64,000 nt of DNA from Reticulascus tulasneorum. Taxonomy: Eukaryota > Ascomycota > Sordariomycetes > Glomerellales > Reticulascaceae. A program made the position numbers and the translations under genes. The notes under the pieces were generated by a model, which was not told where the DNA came from, searched no databases, and saw only the letters and a list, made by a program, of their open reading frames with translations. This document shows, one piece after another, positions 1 to 10,054 of the stretch. The DNA lies in the NCBI GenBank assembly GCA_001557505.1, contig LSAX01000004.1:1860001-1924000 (forward strand), given 5' to 3'. Each line of letters begins with the position of its first letter. Within the stretch, counting starts at the first letter, position 1.

Positions 1-1199
1 GTTACTGACCACGATGATCGCCCAGATCTTGCCAGTTGGCGGCATGCCAAACTAAGTGGCCGATGTTAGCAATCATTATGCCTGGATCATTTCGGATCTC
101 TCCAGGAGAAGTCGACTTACGGGTTCAATACCGGTGAAATGCAGCACGAAGAATATCGGCCACAGGAATGCCAAGTTGAAGAAGCCAACAAGCCCAAAGA
201 ATAGCGGCATGTTGACCCTGTCCTCGTTACCAACCCTCCGCTTCATCACCGTCACGTACAGGCCGTAGATGATGGCGCTGACAAACGCCATCGAGTCTCC
301 TATCGCGATCTGCGCCTTGGTCTTGTGCGGGAACGAGCCACGATTCTCGTCGCTCTCTCCAGTAAGATCCACCGTTGAGATCAGCACCACGCCGGACAAC
401 GAGGCGAGAACGCCGATCAACTTCCGGTACGAGAATCCCTCCACCCGCATCACTGCACAGAAGATGAGAGTCCAGACACTGCTGGTCGAGTTCAGTATCG
501 TGACACTGCCCACGCTGGTATATTCCAAGCATGCCGATGCGAAATAGTTGGCAAAGAACCACAGAAGGCAAAACTCCAGGCTCAGGATTGCCGTCTCCCT
601 GAAGCTCAGTTGCTCGATCTTCTTGTCGTCGAACGTGTCGAGGCTGCCTTCGTCGTCTACCAGCAAGCGCTCTCCCGCTGATTCATCATCCTCATCTTGC
701 GCCAACTTGAGCCTTGTCTTGCCATGCTTCTGTTCGTTCCAAACTTGAATCGCTTCGTTTCGTAGCGCCGACACACCATTCTTGACGATGTAGTTTATCA
801 GCATCGGTATGAGGGAAATGGCGAACAGTGAAGTGTTGATGTACACGACAAAGAAGGGCTTGTCGTATGAATGATCCGAGAAGATGTACTGGGTCTGGTT
901 AGAAAATCGGCACGGAAACCGCGGGAGGACTCGGGCACACTCACCGAGGCTAGGAAATTCGACGTAGTCCATAAAAACACCGTAACAAGCAATAATATTA
1001 TTCCCAACGTCCGCCTTGCGACACCGGCCAGTCCGAGATTCGCGCGCCATCCCGATGTGCGTCCGCTGGATCTTGATATGGTCGTAGATGCCATGGAGGC
1101 GCTCAAGTCGACATCTCCGGAGCCATCCGTCAGCGATCTCCGGGGGAGCGTATGGTCTGGAGCCATATCGGCAGGAAGAAGAGGCTCACTTGGAGCCAT
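1..1199 (-). CDS. EamA/DUF6 (SLC35F-type) multi-pass transporter, 3' end outside window
   Basis: Membrane protein of the drug/metabolite transporter superfamily, resembling fungal SLC35F5/Thi74-type vacuolar or organellar carriers; the substrate is unknown. The start is the ATG at 1199 (MAPSEPLLPADM). Exon 1 (1199-945) carries a polar N-tail of about 60 residues and the first membrane helix (TLGIILLLVTVFLWTTSNF). A 56-bp intron (889-944, GTGAGT...CAG) leads into exon 2 (888-121), which holds paired hydrophobic helices broken by an acidic loop near 640-700. A second intron (52-120) has a clear TGCTAAC branch site and ends in CTTAG. Exon 3 (51-1) continues FGMPPTGKIW and runs off the left edge, so roughly the last 70-100 residues are missing. 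An acceptor six bases earlier for intron 1 is possible, but the chosen one aligns better with the family pattern FLAS-x-IF. Confidence 0.85.
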
Positions 1200-1211
1200 G
1201 GTCAACGGCAA

Positions 1212-2011
1212 CTAGAGAAAGAATCCGTTGCGCTTGAAACCAGACAGTCGAAAATTCCTAGCATTTGATCAAGCGTCGTGGTCATCTGCAGCTAGGGTTG
1301 TCTCGGAATCGGCACATGTGACCACCCTAGATCACGGAATGCACGTCGTCTATGCCGCGATTGTTTGGATGTCGGCGCGGTAGTCGAAAGATCGCGTGCG
1401 GTGGAATTCTATCTGTTCGTGGGGGGAAGCGAAGTGACGCTGTTGAAGAGTAAGGTGACTAGTCTATCGTTGCTTGTTGAAATGGCCTAAGGTCGGTCCC
1501 TGGACGGCACGCTTCCGGCCAAAGCCCCTGGTTCCACTGGCTTTTAGCCAATAGCGACAGGTTCATGACGAGTCACAGCGCATCAGCCTTGCTATTTAGC
1601 GGCACACGTAACGCAAGTCCACAGGGGTCATTCCATCCAAACCCGGAAATATGGCACAGAATATGATTCAGCCTTCACCATTCTGCTCAACTTGCGATTC
1701 CTCGAGGTACCGAACATCCGAGTAACAGTGTATATCTAACATGTGTATGCACGTGTTCCATATATATAACCAGTTCTCATTCAGAAAGACCATCAAGTGC
1801 CACTAATAGTTCTAGAAGAATGACTTAAGTCTCCATATCGAGTTTGCAAGCCCAAAAACTCCCGTGCAGACAGTGAGGAATATGCTACATCAAGCCCGAG
1901 GTATTAAATGCTAGGGGACCCAAGACCGAATGCAGAACCTTGAGCTCCGAGTCCAGGTTATAGTACCGCCCATCACTACCTCCCTTAAAATCCATAAGCC
2001 TAGTGCCTTCT
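1212..2011. other. Intergenic: transporter promoter and ypt7 3' flank
   Basis: No coding potential seen. The part next to 1200 should hold the promoter and leader of the minus-strand transporter; the part next to 2011 should hold the 3' UTR of ypt7. There is a short AT-rich patch near 1725-1780 (TATATATAA). Confidence 0.5.
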
Positions 2012-2966
2012 CTAGCAGGCACACCCATCGCGATCATTCTCAATATGGATGTTGATGGGATCCTGGAAATCCCCGCTAAACTCTTCTGACTCCTCCTGAG
2101 CGAGAGCATTCCGCGCGATGACTAGAGTTGACGAATTAGCATATGAATGTAACCAGGGTAACATACGAACGAACCTTCAAATGCCTGCTCGACGTTGATA
2201 GCCTCCTTCGCACTGGTCTCGAAGTACGGGATGCCGCCCTTGGACTGGCAGAAAGTCGCTGCTCGCTTGCTCGAAATCTGAAGCGGGCCATTAGAGTAGG
2301 GACACAGTATCCGGAGAGACACTACTAACCACTCTCTTGCTCTCCTCCACATCGATCTTGTTTCCTAGAACGACCTATCGGGTTGTTAGAACAGTCTGCC
2401 CACGGATCGTAGGAGCGAGGTAATGGTCGGACGAACAAATGGGAAGTTGTCTGGGTCTCGTGGCGAAGCCTGGATCAGGAACTCGTCCCTCCAGCTATCT
2501 AGAGCATCGAAGCTCTTGGAGTTGTTGACATCGAAGACGAGCACACAGCAATCGGCGCCTCTGTAGAACGCGACACCTAGTGATTGAAATCGCTCTTGCC
2601 CCGCAGTATCCCAGAGCTACCGCCTGTCAGCCCGTTATCTTTGCCGTCGAGATATCATATCCCTCATACCTGCATCGTGACTTGTCGGTCATCAACCAAG
2701 ACTTCTCGGGTCAGGAAATCTGCACCAATAGTCGCCTTGTAGCTCGCGCTGAACTTCTTGTTGACCTGTAGTTGGAAGGTGTGAGCGGCTGTGTTCGAAG
2801 ATGAGCCCATGCGATAGAACGTACATATTGATTCATCAAACTTGTCTTGCCGACACCGCTGTCGCCGAGGATGATCACCTAGAGAGCCACATCGTCATCA
2901 GAAGCTATCGCGAAGCCGCTGGTCGGGCGGCCATACCTTCAGGAGAACCTTCTTTCTGGTTGCCAT
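2012..2966 (-). CDS. ypt7: Rab7-family small GTPase Ypt7 (vacuole fusion)
   Basis: Small GTPase that controls homotypic vacuole fusion and late endosome-to-vacuole traffic with the HOPS tether. Seven exons join to exactly 205 residues, the usual Rab7 length: 2966-2937, 2878-2825, 2765-2670, 2616-2437, 2374-2330, 2277-2175, 2121-2012. Visible motifs in order are the P-loop GDSGVGKT, effector region YKATIGADF, switch [15 protein letters not shown], guanine-binding NKID and ETSAK, and a C-terminal Cys-Ala-Cys for double geranylgeranylation. Introns are 52-62 bp. Donors at 2436 and 2174 read GTTCGT and the one at 2329 GTTAGT, weaker than the GTATGT/GTACGT forms elsewhere in the gene. It lies head to head with the Mg-chelatase-like gene, sharing a 0.54-kb upstream region. 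Confidence 0.97.
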
Positions 2967-3510
2967 TTTGAGCTGTTTCGGCGAGACTTGCCAATGACGT
3001 TAATCAGCGGCCGAGGGATGGTGGAATTCGATCGATCGTAACGTGTCGACTGCGATAGTAGAGCACAAGTTCAATGGTAAACTGCCTCACTTCTGTATTG
3101 TATTGTACGGCTGCCTGCTTGACACAATCGGGAGTCTGGGTGTTGTCGCGTGCTGTGTCGAGGTCGAGGTCAAGGTCAAGGTCGATGGCTGGAGCCGGTG
3201 GAGGTCGGCTGGGAGGCAGGCGGCAATGATACATAGCTCCGTCACATTTTCCATGTTTCAGCCAATAAGAGGGACCGTTTTTAACCTGCAGCTAACCACG
3301 ATAAGCTAGCCGGTGGTGCTATTGTGGCTAGAGGGCGGTCCCACATGATAGCTGCGCCACGAATTTTAATATTCATTTGTAACTGGCAGTCGACGACTTC
3401 CAAGGTACACAACACCTAATCCCGTCATCACCTGTGCAACCTCACATATAGTTGCTCTTCTGTTAGTAGTCTTCTCATGGACTTACAGAGTCTTGCGTCC
3501 TGGGGCTCTA
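2967..3510. promoter_or_regulatory. Divergent upstream region between ypt7 and the Mg-chelatase-like gene
   Basis: A 544-bp interval separates two opposite start codons, so it must carry both promoters and leaders. It contains GAGGTC/AAGGTC-type short direct repeats near 3159-3183 (a six-base unit repeated about four times). No TATA box was assigned with confidence. Confidence 0.5.
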
Positions 3511-4705
3511 ATGGCGGATGAAGATCTGCTCCAGAAGGTCCATGGCCTCAGCGACTTGGAGCTCGCTGGGCTCTTATGTCTCACAAGCCGTGAGCATTGT
3601 TTGATCAGTACCCCGGCAGAAGCCCTGGATGATTTGGCAGAGGAGTTGCAGATAGTAATTTCAACCTCCCCTAGTCAGGCTCTCATGTCTAACCCGTCCA
3701 TATAGATCTCCAAAAAGACCTTCGGCTTGGATTGTGTTGTGGTCGAGTGTCATCAGCACACCACCCTGGAAGATTTCGCAACTGCGATCTTGATATCGCA
3801 ATCGCCCACCACCAGGTCCCTCTCACCACTGCGGACACGAAACGACTCCTATTTCTTCTCTCGCCTACCCCTATCACCCTTGACTACCGTATCAAGTCCA
3901 GGAACCACTCGGGTCGCCAACGTAATTCTGGCCAAGAATCTTGACCGAGCTCCAAAGGCCGTCCAAATCCAGGCCCTCGAGCTCCTCCGTACGAGGAGGA
4001 TCTTCACTCGTACTTCTGTCCAGGCGGCGCCGAAGCAATTTCTTTTCGTGGCTCTGCTAGGCGCAGCGAGTGGGGGACAGGCGCATGTTACGCAGCATCT
4101 TAATGACTACTTCTTCATTGCGTACTGGCATGACCCGGAGGATGGGTTCGCCAATCTAGATGAGGCCTACGAGGCTGCCGATGATGCGTCGACTGCTTCT
4201 ACCGAGAGTGTTGTGAAGAAGAGTCTGAACGGCGATAGCGGCCTGCCCGAAGATGCAGAGCCCTTATTTAACGAACAGGTCAGTGCCAGGTGAAGTCTAT
4301 GCATAAGTTGATTTGTCTGATCTGTTGCAGGAGATTGCCAGCCTTGCGAAGCTCAGCCGAGACGTACAGATCGATGTGGAGGTAGTTCGGTACCAGATGA
4401 ACATCGTCTCATACCTACGAATGCACCGCGCAGTCGACGCAGGCATCACTCCAACGGCCACGAAGCATTTTCAGCAACTGGTAAGGTGCCTCGCACCACT
4501 CCACCGCCTCGATTATGTCACACCTGCCATGGTTGCCCTGGCCGCGCAGAAGATATACCTGCATAGGATTCAAATCGTGCAGCCTGCACAGGAAAGGAGT
4601 ATGCAATGGGGGAGCGAGATGGAAGCCGTCGAGGCATTACTTGATGGACTTGGTCCCGAGGACGTCATTGAAGATGTTCTGGGAATGGTCACAGAGCCGC
4701 TTTGA
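3511..4705 (+). CDS. Mg-chelatase/MoxR-like AAA-type protein without a P-loop
   Basis: Conserved fungal protein that I associate with the magnesium-chelatase (ChlI/BchI) AAA branch; the cellular role is unknown, as fungi make no chlorophyll. Three exons (3511-3654, 3706-4278, 4331-4705) give 363 residues; introns of 51 and 52 bp are both phase 0 (GTAATT...TATAG and GTCAGT...TGCAG). The middle segment VANVILAKNLDRAP followed by QALELLRTRRIF resembles the Walker-B/sensor stretch of ChlI, and the C-terminal part is helical like an AAA lid. No GxxGxGK[ST] motif is visible, so ATP hydrolysis is doubtful. The start MADEDLL was chosen because the conserved helical region begins right after it; an in-frame Met six codons upstream is not needed. 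Family assignment is from memory and moderate. Confidence 0.75.
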
Positions 4706-4977
4706 GTGACCCTTTAATTAGGCGCCAATGGATCTGAGGACCTCTTCACGCCAACGCATATAATACAAGGCTTACGCTGAGAGCCAAAGGAGATAAGCTC
4801 GACTACCATGACAAACAACATTTATTGTCTTGTCGATGCATCTGCCCATTCCCCCATTGTGAACCTGATGCTTTAGCCCATACACACTCATTCCTATCAA
4901 TTCGTGGAATTGAAATTTCTATATACGGAACACCAATTAAACACGAATGAAAGGCGCCAGTCGTATTAATGAGCCGA

Positions 4978-6733
4978 CTAGACCACCTCAGTGATTCTAC
5001 ACTGCCAGCCGGAGCCAGGCGCCAATAATGGCAAGCTGTCATCGTCAGCAATCATGCGATGTTGAAGGGGGGGCTGATCAACTTACCTAGCACCTAGGCA
5101 CCAGCCCAGCTCATTGCCTTTGATCTTCTTCGCTATCCTCACCTCTCGCTCAATCGGCATCTCATATCCTGTATGGAGCAGAGCCATCATGAAGTTCAGA
5201 TCAAGGCAGTGGTCTGGGCGCCCTTGAAGCTCTTCCAGTGCTCCGGGGACGCTGGCAAATACATCCCATGCTTCTTCGCCGGCGCAGACGGTATTAGCGA
5301 GATCGTGCATTTCGCGAAGAGTGAACGAGTCAGGCATGCCGAGCGGTTTGGTACGGTCGAAGAAGAAAGAGAAGATATAAACTTCTTCCCTAGCAAACGT
5401 CTTGGCGAGAGAGGGTTGATGGACACCGTTGAAGGAGCAAGGAGCAAGGTTGCAGGCTTCTTCCTTCTTCAAAATCTTCTCCACAAGGTTGCGGCACTGC
5501 GCAGGAGCGGGATGAGATGGCCCAGTCATGTTGAAGGACACTGTTTCACCCAGCGGGTGGCCTTTGCCGAGCTTGACCTCAATCTCCTTGGTCATGCCCA
5601 TAGCAATGCAAGGGTGGACGATGGGTTCCTTGAGCCAGGTCTGGTCAGGTTTCTTGCTCTCGTAAATCTCGTTGATCAGTGTTTCGTGGATAGAGTCCCG
5701 TGCACTCATTAGGCCAAAGCCAAGATGGGAGTGCTGATAGAGCTCAAACTTCCTGCCGCCGAAGGCGAGCGAATATTTGTGATCTCCCTCAGATAGCTTC
5801 TCAGGCATACCTCCACCCTCGACACCCTTGAATGTGGGCTCGAAGACAATCTGAGTGGACCCACCACCGAGATCAAAGATGGCTGCAGTCGGACTCTTGT
5901 CGGGACCGCCGATCTTGCCCAGCAGATAGTTGGTCGTGATCCATGCATAGACGCCCTCGTCGGAGCCATCCATGATGGCAACGCCATCTTCTTCCTTGGA
6001 AACCACCGGGAAGGGGTACTCATTCTCGAGCCGATTTCTCACGGCGTCCAAGATCGCCTGACTGGACTCTTTTCCAATGAAGCGCAGGCCAGCAGTCGCT
6101 TTCACCGCAATTGGGCTGCAACGTTTGAGCTTATCAGGCACCTTCTCCATAGCGACTGCCATCAATACGTCTAGAGTCTTTGCGGCACCTTCTGGGTCGT
6201 TTGGATACTTGCTCAGGCCACCAACTGACTTCTCTGTCATCTTGAAATCCTCGTTTTCCAACTCGGGGGTGGGGCCGCAGTTGTTGAACTTGTACACATG
6301 AATTCGAGACCCAGTGCTTCCAGCATCGATCATCAGTACGTATTGAACGATGGGTTTCGACTTGGAGCTAGATTGTGTACATCTATCCGTCCCGTATGAC
6401 GAATCGGATGGCACTTGGCCGCCTGCGCTGGGCTTTGGCGATACTGCGATGCGGTGTTAGCGTCTGTCCGACTTCCCTCTTCAGTTCAATGGGTAGCCTA
6501 CCTCCATTGTAAACGTCAACTCCCCTGGGTGAAAGGTAGTAGAATAGAAACAGCACGAGGAACACTATCGCCCCGGTCTTCATCCATCTCGTCTTCTGCG
6601 CTTGAGACATCCAGGCGGCTTTTATTCTTCCCAGTAAACCAGTGTGTCGTCGAGCTGGTTCGTATCGACCAGCCTTTTCGTGAGGGTCGCGACCGGCGTG
6701 CTTCGTAGGCAGCGACACTGATGTTCTCCTCAT
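4978..6733 (-). CDS. gda1: Golgi guanosine diphosphatase (GDA1/CD39 apyrase family)
   Basis: Type II membrane enzyme that hydrolyses GDP (and UDP) to the monophosphate in the Golgi lumen, letting GDP-mannose import continue during glycosylation. Three exons (6733-6502, 6443-5087, 5035-4978) give 548 residues. A cytosolic basic tail is followed by a single membrane anchor at about residues 53-68 (TGAIVFLVLFLFYYLS). The apyrase regions are present: IDAGSTGSRIHVY (ACR1), KATAGLRF (ACR2), GSDEGVYAWITTNYLLG (ACR3) and AIFDLGGGSTQIVFEP (ACR4). An intronless reading would stop after GWCLGAR at 5083. A strong GTAAGT donor at 5086 and an acceptor at 5036 instead join a 58-base last exon, restoring the family-typical ending GASLPLL...GWQCR. 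It is head to head with the PPPDE-Trx-PUL gene. Confidence 0.93.
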
Positions 6734-7577
6734 AAGGTCGCGTGTAAAAAAGAATTGGGGGGCTCAAGGAAACACGGCACTCCGCATTCGTACAAGATGT
6801 AGAGAAGACGCAAATTGAAAAGGGATCCGATGCGATTACAATAACGGTAGCTGGAGAAGTACAAAGGTTGCCGACAAAAAGAGTGGAAGGTCGAACAACT
6901 GAACTGCGAGTTTCGTAGATAGATGGGTAAAGGGGGATGTTTGGAGGAGGCGATGGGCGATCCAGGATTTTCATCCAAGTACTTGATTCAAGCCCCTGCT
7001 AATAATCTAATCTTGGTGTTGCGACTCGAACGTGAACGTAGCGGACGCGACGGCTATTCCACAATGGCTTCCTCCTAAATTTTAGCGGGCCATTTAGGCC
7101 ATTTAGGGGCCCCCTTTCTGTCAGGGTTAGGTCCACGGTACTTTAAGCCCCCCTGGGTTCGGCAAAATGGACCCAGACAGGTACCCAGGTACCTGGTTAT
7201 GTACCTTAGCCTAGTAATCTGTACGGTGTAACTACTTGTTCAAGTTTCTCGGAGTAAAGCCACATGTGGCGGTTAATTAGTGGCGTCCCGATCATCGAAG
7301 CTTCTCGAGGGTAAGGTACCGTAGTTTCAGTCGGACTACGTAGTACGCACTGTTGCCTCTCCGCCTGGTGATAGTGGCTTATGTCCACTCGGAGTTGCGG
7401 AAAGAAAGTAGAGACCGCCGCAACGTCTAGGTTGGAGCCTTATCTCCATTTTTGGACTTCCTAAGGTAGTTTATAACCCAAAGCCTTTGCTCTACCGCAC
7501 ACAAACTTTCCGATCTCACAGCTCAATCGCCCAAGTGAACCTAGACCTTTTAAGTTCAATCGTAACCGCGGGACAAG
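6734..7577. promoter_or_regulatory. Divergent upstream region between gda1 and the PPPDE-Trx-PUL gene
   Basis: An 844-bp interval between opposite starts, hence both promoters. It contains a repeated GGCCATTTAGG unit (7088-7110) and a cluster of GGTACC-type palindromes (AGGTACCCAGGTACCTGG near 7180-7196, GGTACCG near 7315). No gene is seen in it. Confidence 0.5.
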
Positions 7578-9380
7578 ATGGACGTTCAGCTCTTAGTCTA
7601 CGACCTCTCACGAGGGCTCGCTCGGCAAATGTCCGTACAGATGCTGGGGTTTCAGCTGGATGCCATTTATCATACTTCCATCCTATTGAACGGCTCGGAG
7701 TACGTATATGATGGTGGAATCGTTGCCATCAGGCCTGGGACATCTCACCTCGGCCAACCAATACAGCGACTCCCACTCGGCAAGACAGAACTACCAATGG
7801 ATGTCATCGAGGAATTCTTGGACTCCTTGAGGCCAATATTCACTCTTCAGGTCAGTAGCTCAAACTCCCCTTACTTTATCTCCTCCATGGTCCACTGACC
7901 CCCAGTCCAGGCATATGACCTTTGGAAACACAATTGCAACAACTTCTCAGACTCCTTTTCCAAATTCCTACTTGGGAAGGGAATTCCAGATCACATTCTT
8001 CACATGCCACAGGCGGTTCTAGATTCGCCTCTGGGGAGAATGCTCGTGCCACAGCTCAACCAGACCATCAATGCCTCAAGGCAGAATGGTTCAATACTAG
8101 GCATTCAGGGAAATGGCGCGAGTGGCTCTTACAGACCGGAGGCTAAACCCGAGGCCCCTGCAACCGCCGTTAAGGTTGTTTCCAGTCTACGAGAGCTCGA
8201 GTCGGCTCTTGAGTCCGCGAAGAAATCATGTGCAGCAGTCTTCTTTACATCGGCAACCTGCGCCCCATGCAAGATGCTGTACCCGCTATACGGCCAACTG
8301 GCAGCGGAGGTTGGCGATAAAGGGGTTCTCATCAAGGTCGATATTTCGCAAGTAAGGGATGCTGGCGCCAAATTCTCTGTACGCGCAACACCGACAATCA
8401 TAACGTTTTTACATGGCGAGCAAGAGAATCGCTGGAGCGGAGCCGATCCGGCTGCCCTGCGCGGCAACATCCAACTCCTCGCGCAAATGGCCTGGCCGCG
8501 ACACCCTCATGAGTCTTTGCACGTTCCAAGCTTCAGCAATCCGAACGCCAAGCCAGTCTTGTATTCCAAAGTTCCGCCGATGCCCAAGTTACTGGCCAAG
8601 ATGGGAGACACAGCCAAGGACCCGAGTGTTCAGGCTCTCAAGAACTTTGCGGAGACTCGGTCACAATTAGGGCCCGCACAAACAAACTTGCCGGAAATGA
8701 GTCCAATACCGGGCTTCTACCAAAAGTCAATGACGAGCCTGCCTCCAGAAGTACTATTTACCATCGTCGACCTCTTCAGATGTGGCTTGGTCGACCCCAG
8801 GTTTAGCGGCTACTTTGCCGAGGAAAAGGGCCATAGAACACTTTTGAGTATCCTCAACAAGGTGAACGGCAGCACAGACTGCCCTTATGCTCTAAGGCTT
8901 GTTACCCTGCAGATGGCATGCAATTTGTTCTCGACACCGCTCTATTCAGATCAGATTCTCCGGGATGAGGCGCTCCGGGCTCCGATTATCCAGCTGATAT
9001 CATCCAGCTTCCTAGATGATAGCCACAATAATGTTCGCGTTGCAACATCATCTCTCATGTTTAACGTAACGCTGGCCAGCAACAAGGCGAGACGAGAAGG
9101 CTCTCAGGATTCTTTGCCTGTGGGTGATGAGGTAGAACTTGCAGCCTCCGTCCTGGAAGCAATAGGGCAAGAAGAGGCATCGCCGGAGGCACTTCAAGGG
9201 ATGCTTTTGGCTTTGGGAAACCTGGTTTACCGCACGCCAGTTGACGGTGAGCTGGCGGACCTACTTCGGACTATGGATGCCGAGGATACTGTTTTGGCAA
9301 AGAAGAAGCAGTTTCCAGCAGAGAAGCTGGTGACTGAGGTTGGGTCGGAGCTATTGGGAAAGGGGCTGAGACGTCGGTAG
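7578..9380 (+). CDS. PPPDE peptidase - thioredoxin - PUL domain fusion protein
   Basis: Three-domain protein linked to ubiquitin/SUMO handling and Cdc48 biology. Exon 1 (7578-7850) and exon 2 (7911-9380), joined across a 60-bp phase-0 intron, give 580 residues. The N-terminal PPPDE (DeSI-like isopeptidase) fold shows the catalytic pair: His32 in IYHTS and Cys100 in KHNCNNFS, the Cys lying just after the splice junction. A thioredoxin domain follows with the redox motif CAPC at 208-211 and the cis-Pro loop VRATPTIITF. The last 220 residues are an all-helical armadillo-like PUL domain, the module that binds Cdc48/p97 in Doa1/PLAA. This domain order is known in fungi and plants. Likely roles are deubiquitylation or deSUMOylation coupled to Cdc48; the redox role is an inference. 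A CAG acceptor eight bases earlier (7902) would break the frame. Confidence 0.92.
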
Positions 9381-10054
9381 ATAGATTTTAGGATAGCTGG
9401 ATAAACGGATGGCGATACGAACTTTAGCACCAGACCAATGGGACTTGAATGCAAAAAGGAGTCTCTATAGGCGTCCCATATATCATTTTTGACTGATGTC
9501 TAACCAAGTGTCCATGACAGAAAGTCCAGGTTCATATAAGACGGCATTGCTCTATACCCTCTTTCGCTTGCTTGATTTTGGTGACATCATATGCAGAGCC
9601 CGACTTTTTTAAATTATACTGCACGCTTGTATGAGCTACGGGCTTAGGCGCATGCGAGGCACCAGCTAAGTGAGGATCGGGACGCTGCCATTTCCGAGTC
9701 GCGTCTCCAGAAATGGGCACAACCAACTCTCCGAGCTGCATCTTCAAAGGAGGAAGAAAGAATCCTTGAGAACCGCATGCCATTTGTCTCCAGGTAAGAC
9801 GAATCCTTGAAATTCCAACAGTCAATGAGTGCATCCTACCCAGAAAGTTGACGCTGGCGACTTGTTGGACGTTGTGGCGCACCAGAACCCCCCCCCCTTC
9901 CCCCTGTGGTCGATCCGGCAACAGAGCCCCACCAACAATCTCCCCAATAGGGAAACCAAGTAAACAACACCCCCAGCACCTACCTGGAATGTGGGCATCT
10001 GAAAGCCAACGATTCCGCGAGACCCTCAAAGACATAGAAGAGACATTGCTTGGA
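9381..10054. other. Intergenic: upstream region of the kinesin gene
   Basis: About 670 bp between tandem plus-strand genes. It contains a C-rich run at 9890-9909. An open frame continues upstream of the chosen kinesin start (to 9848), so the leader/coding boundary here is not settled. Confidence 0.4.
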
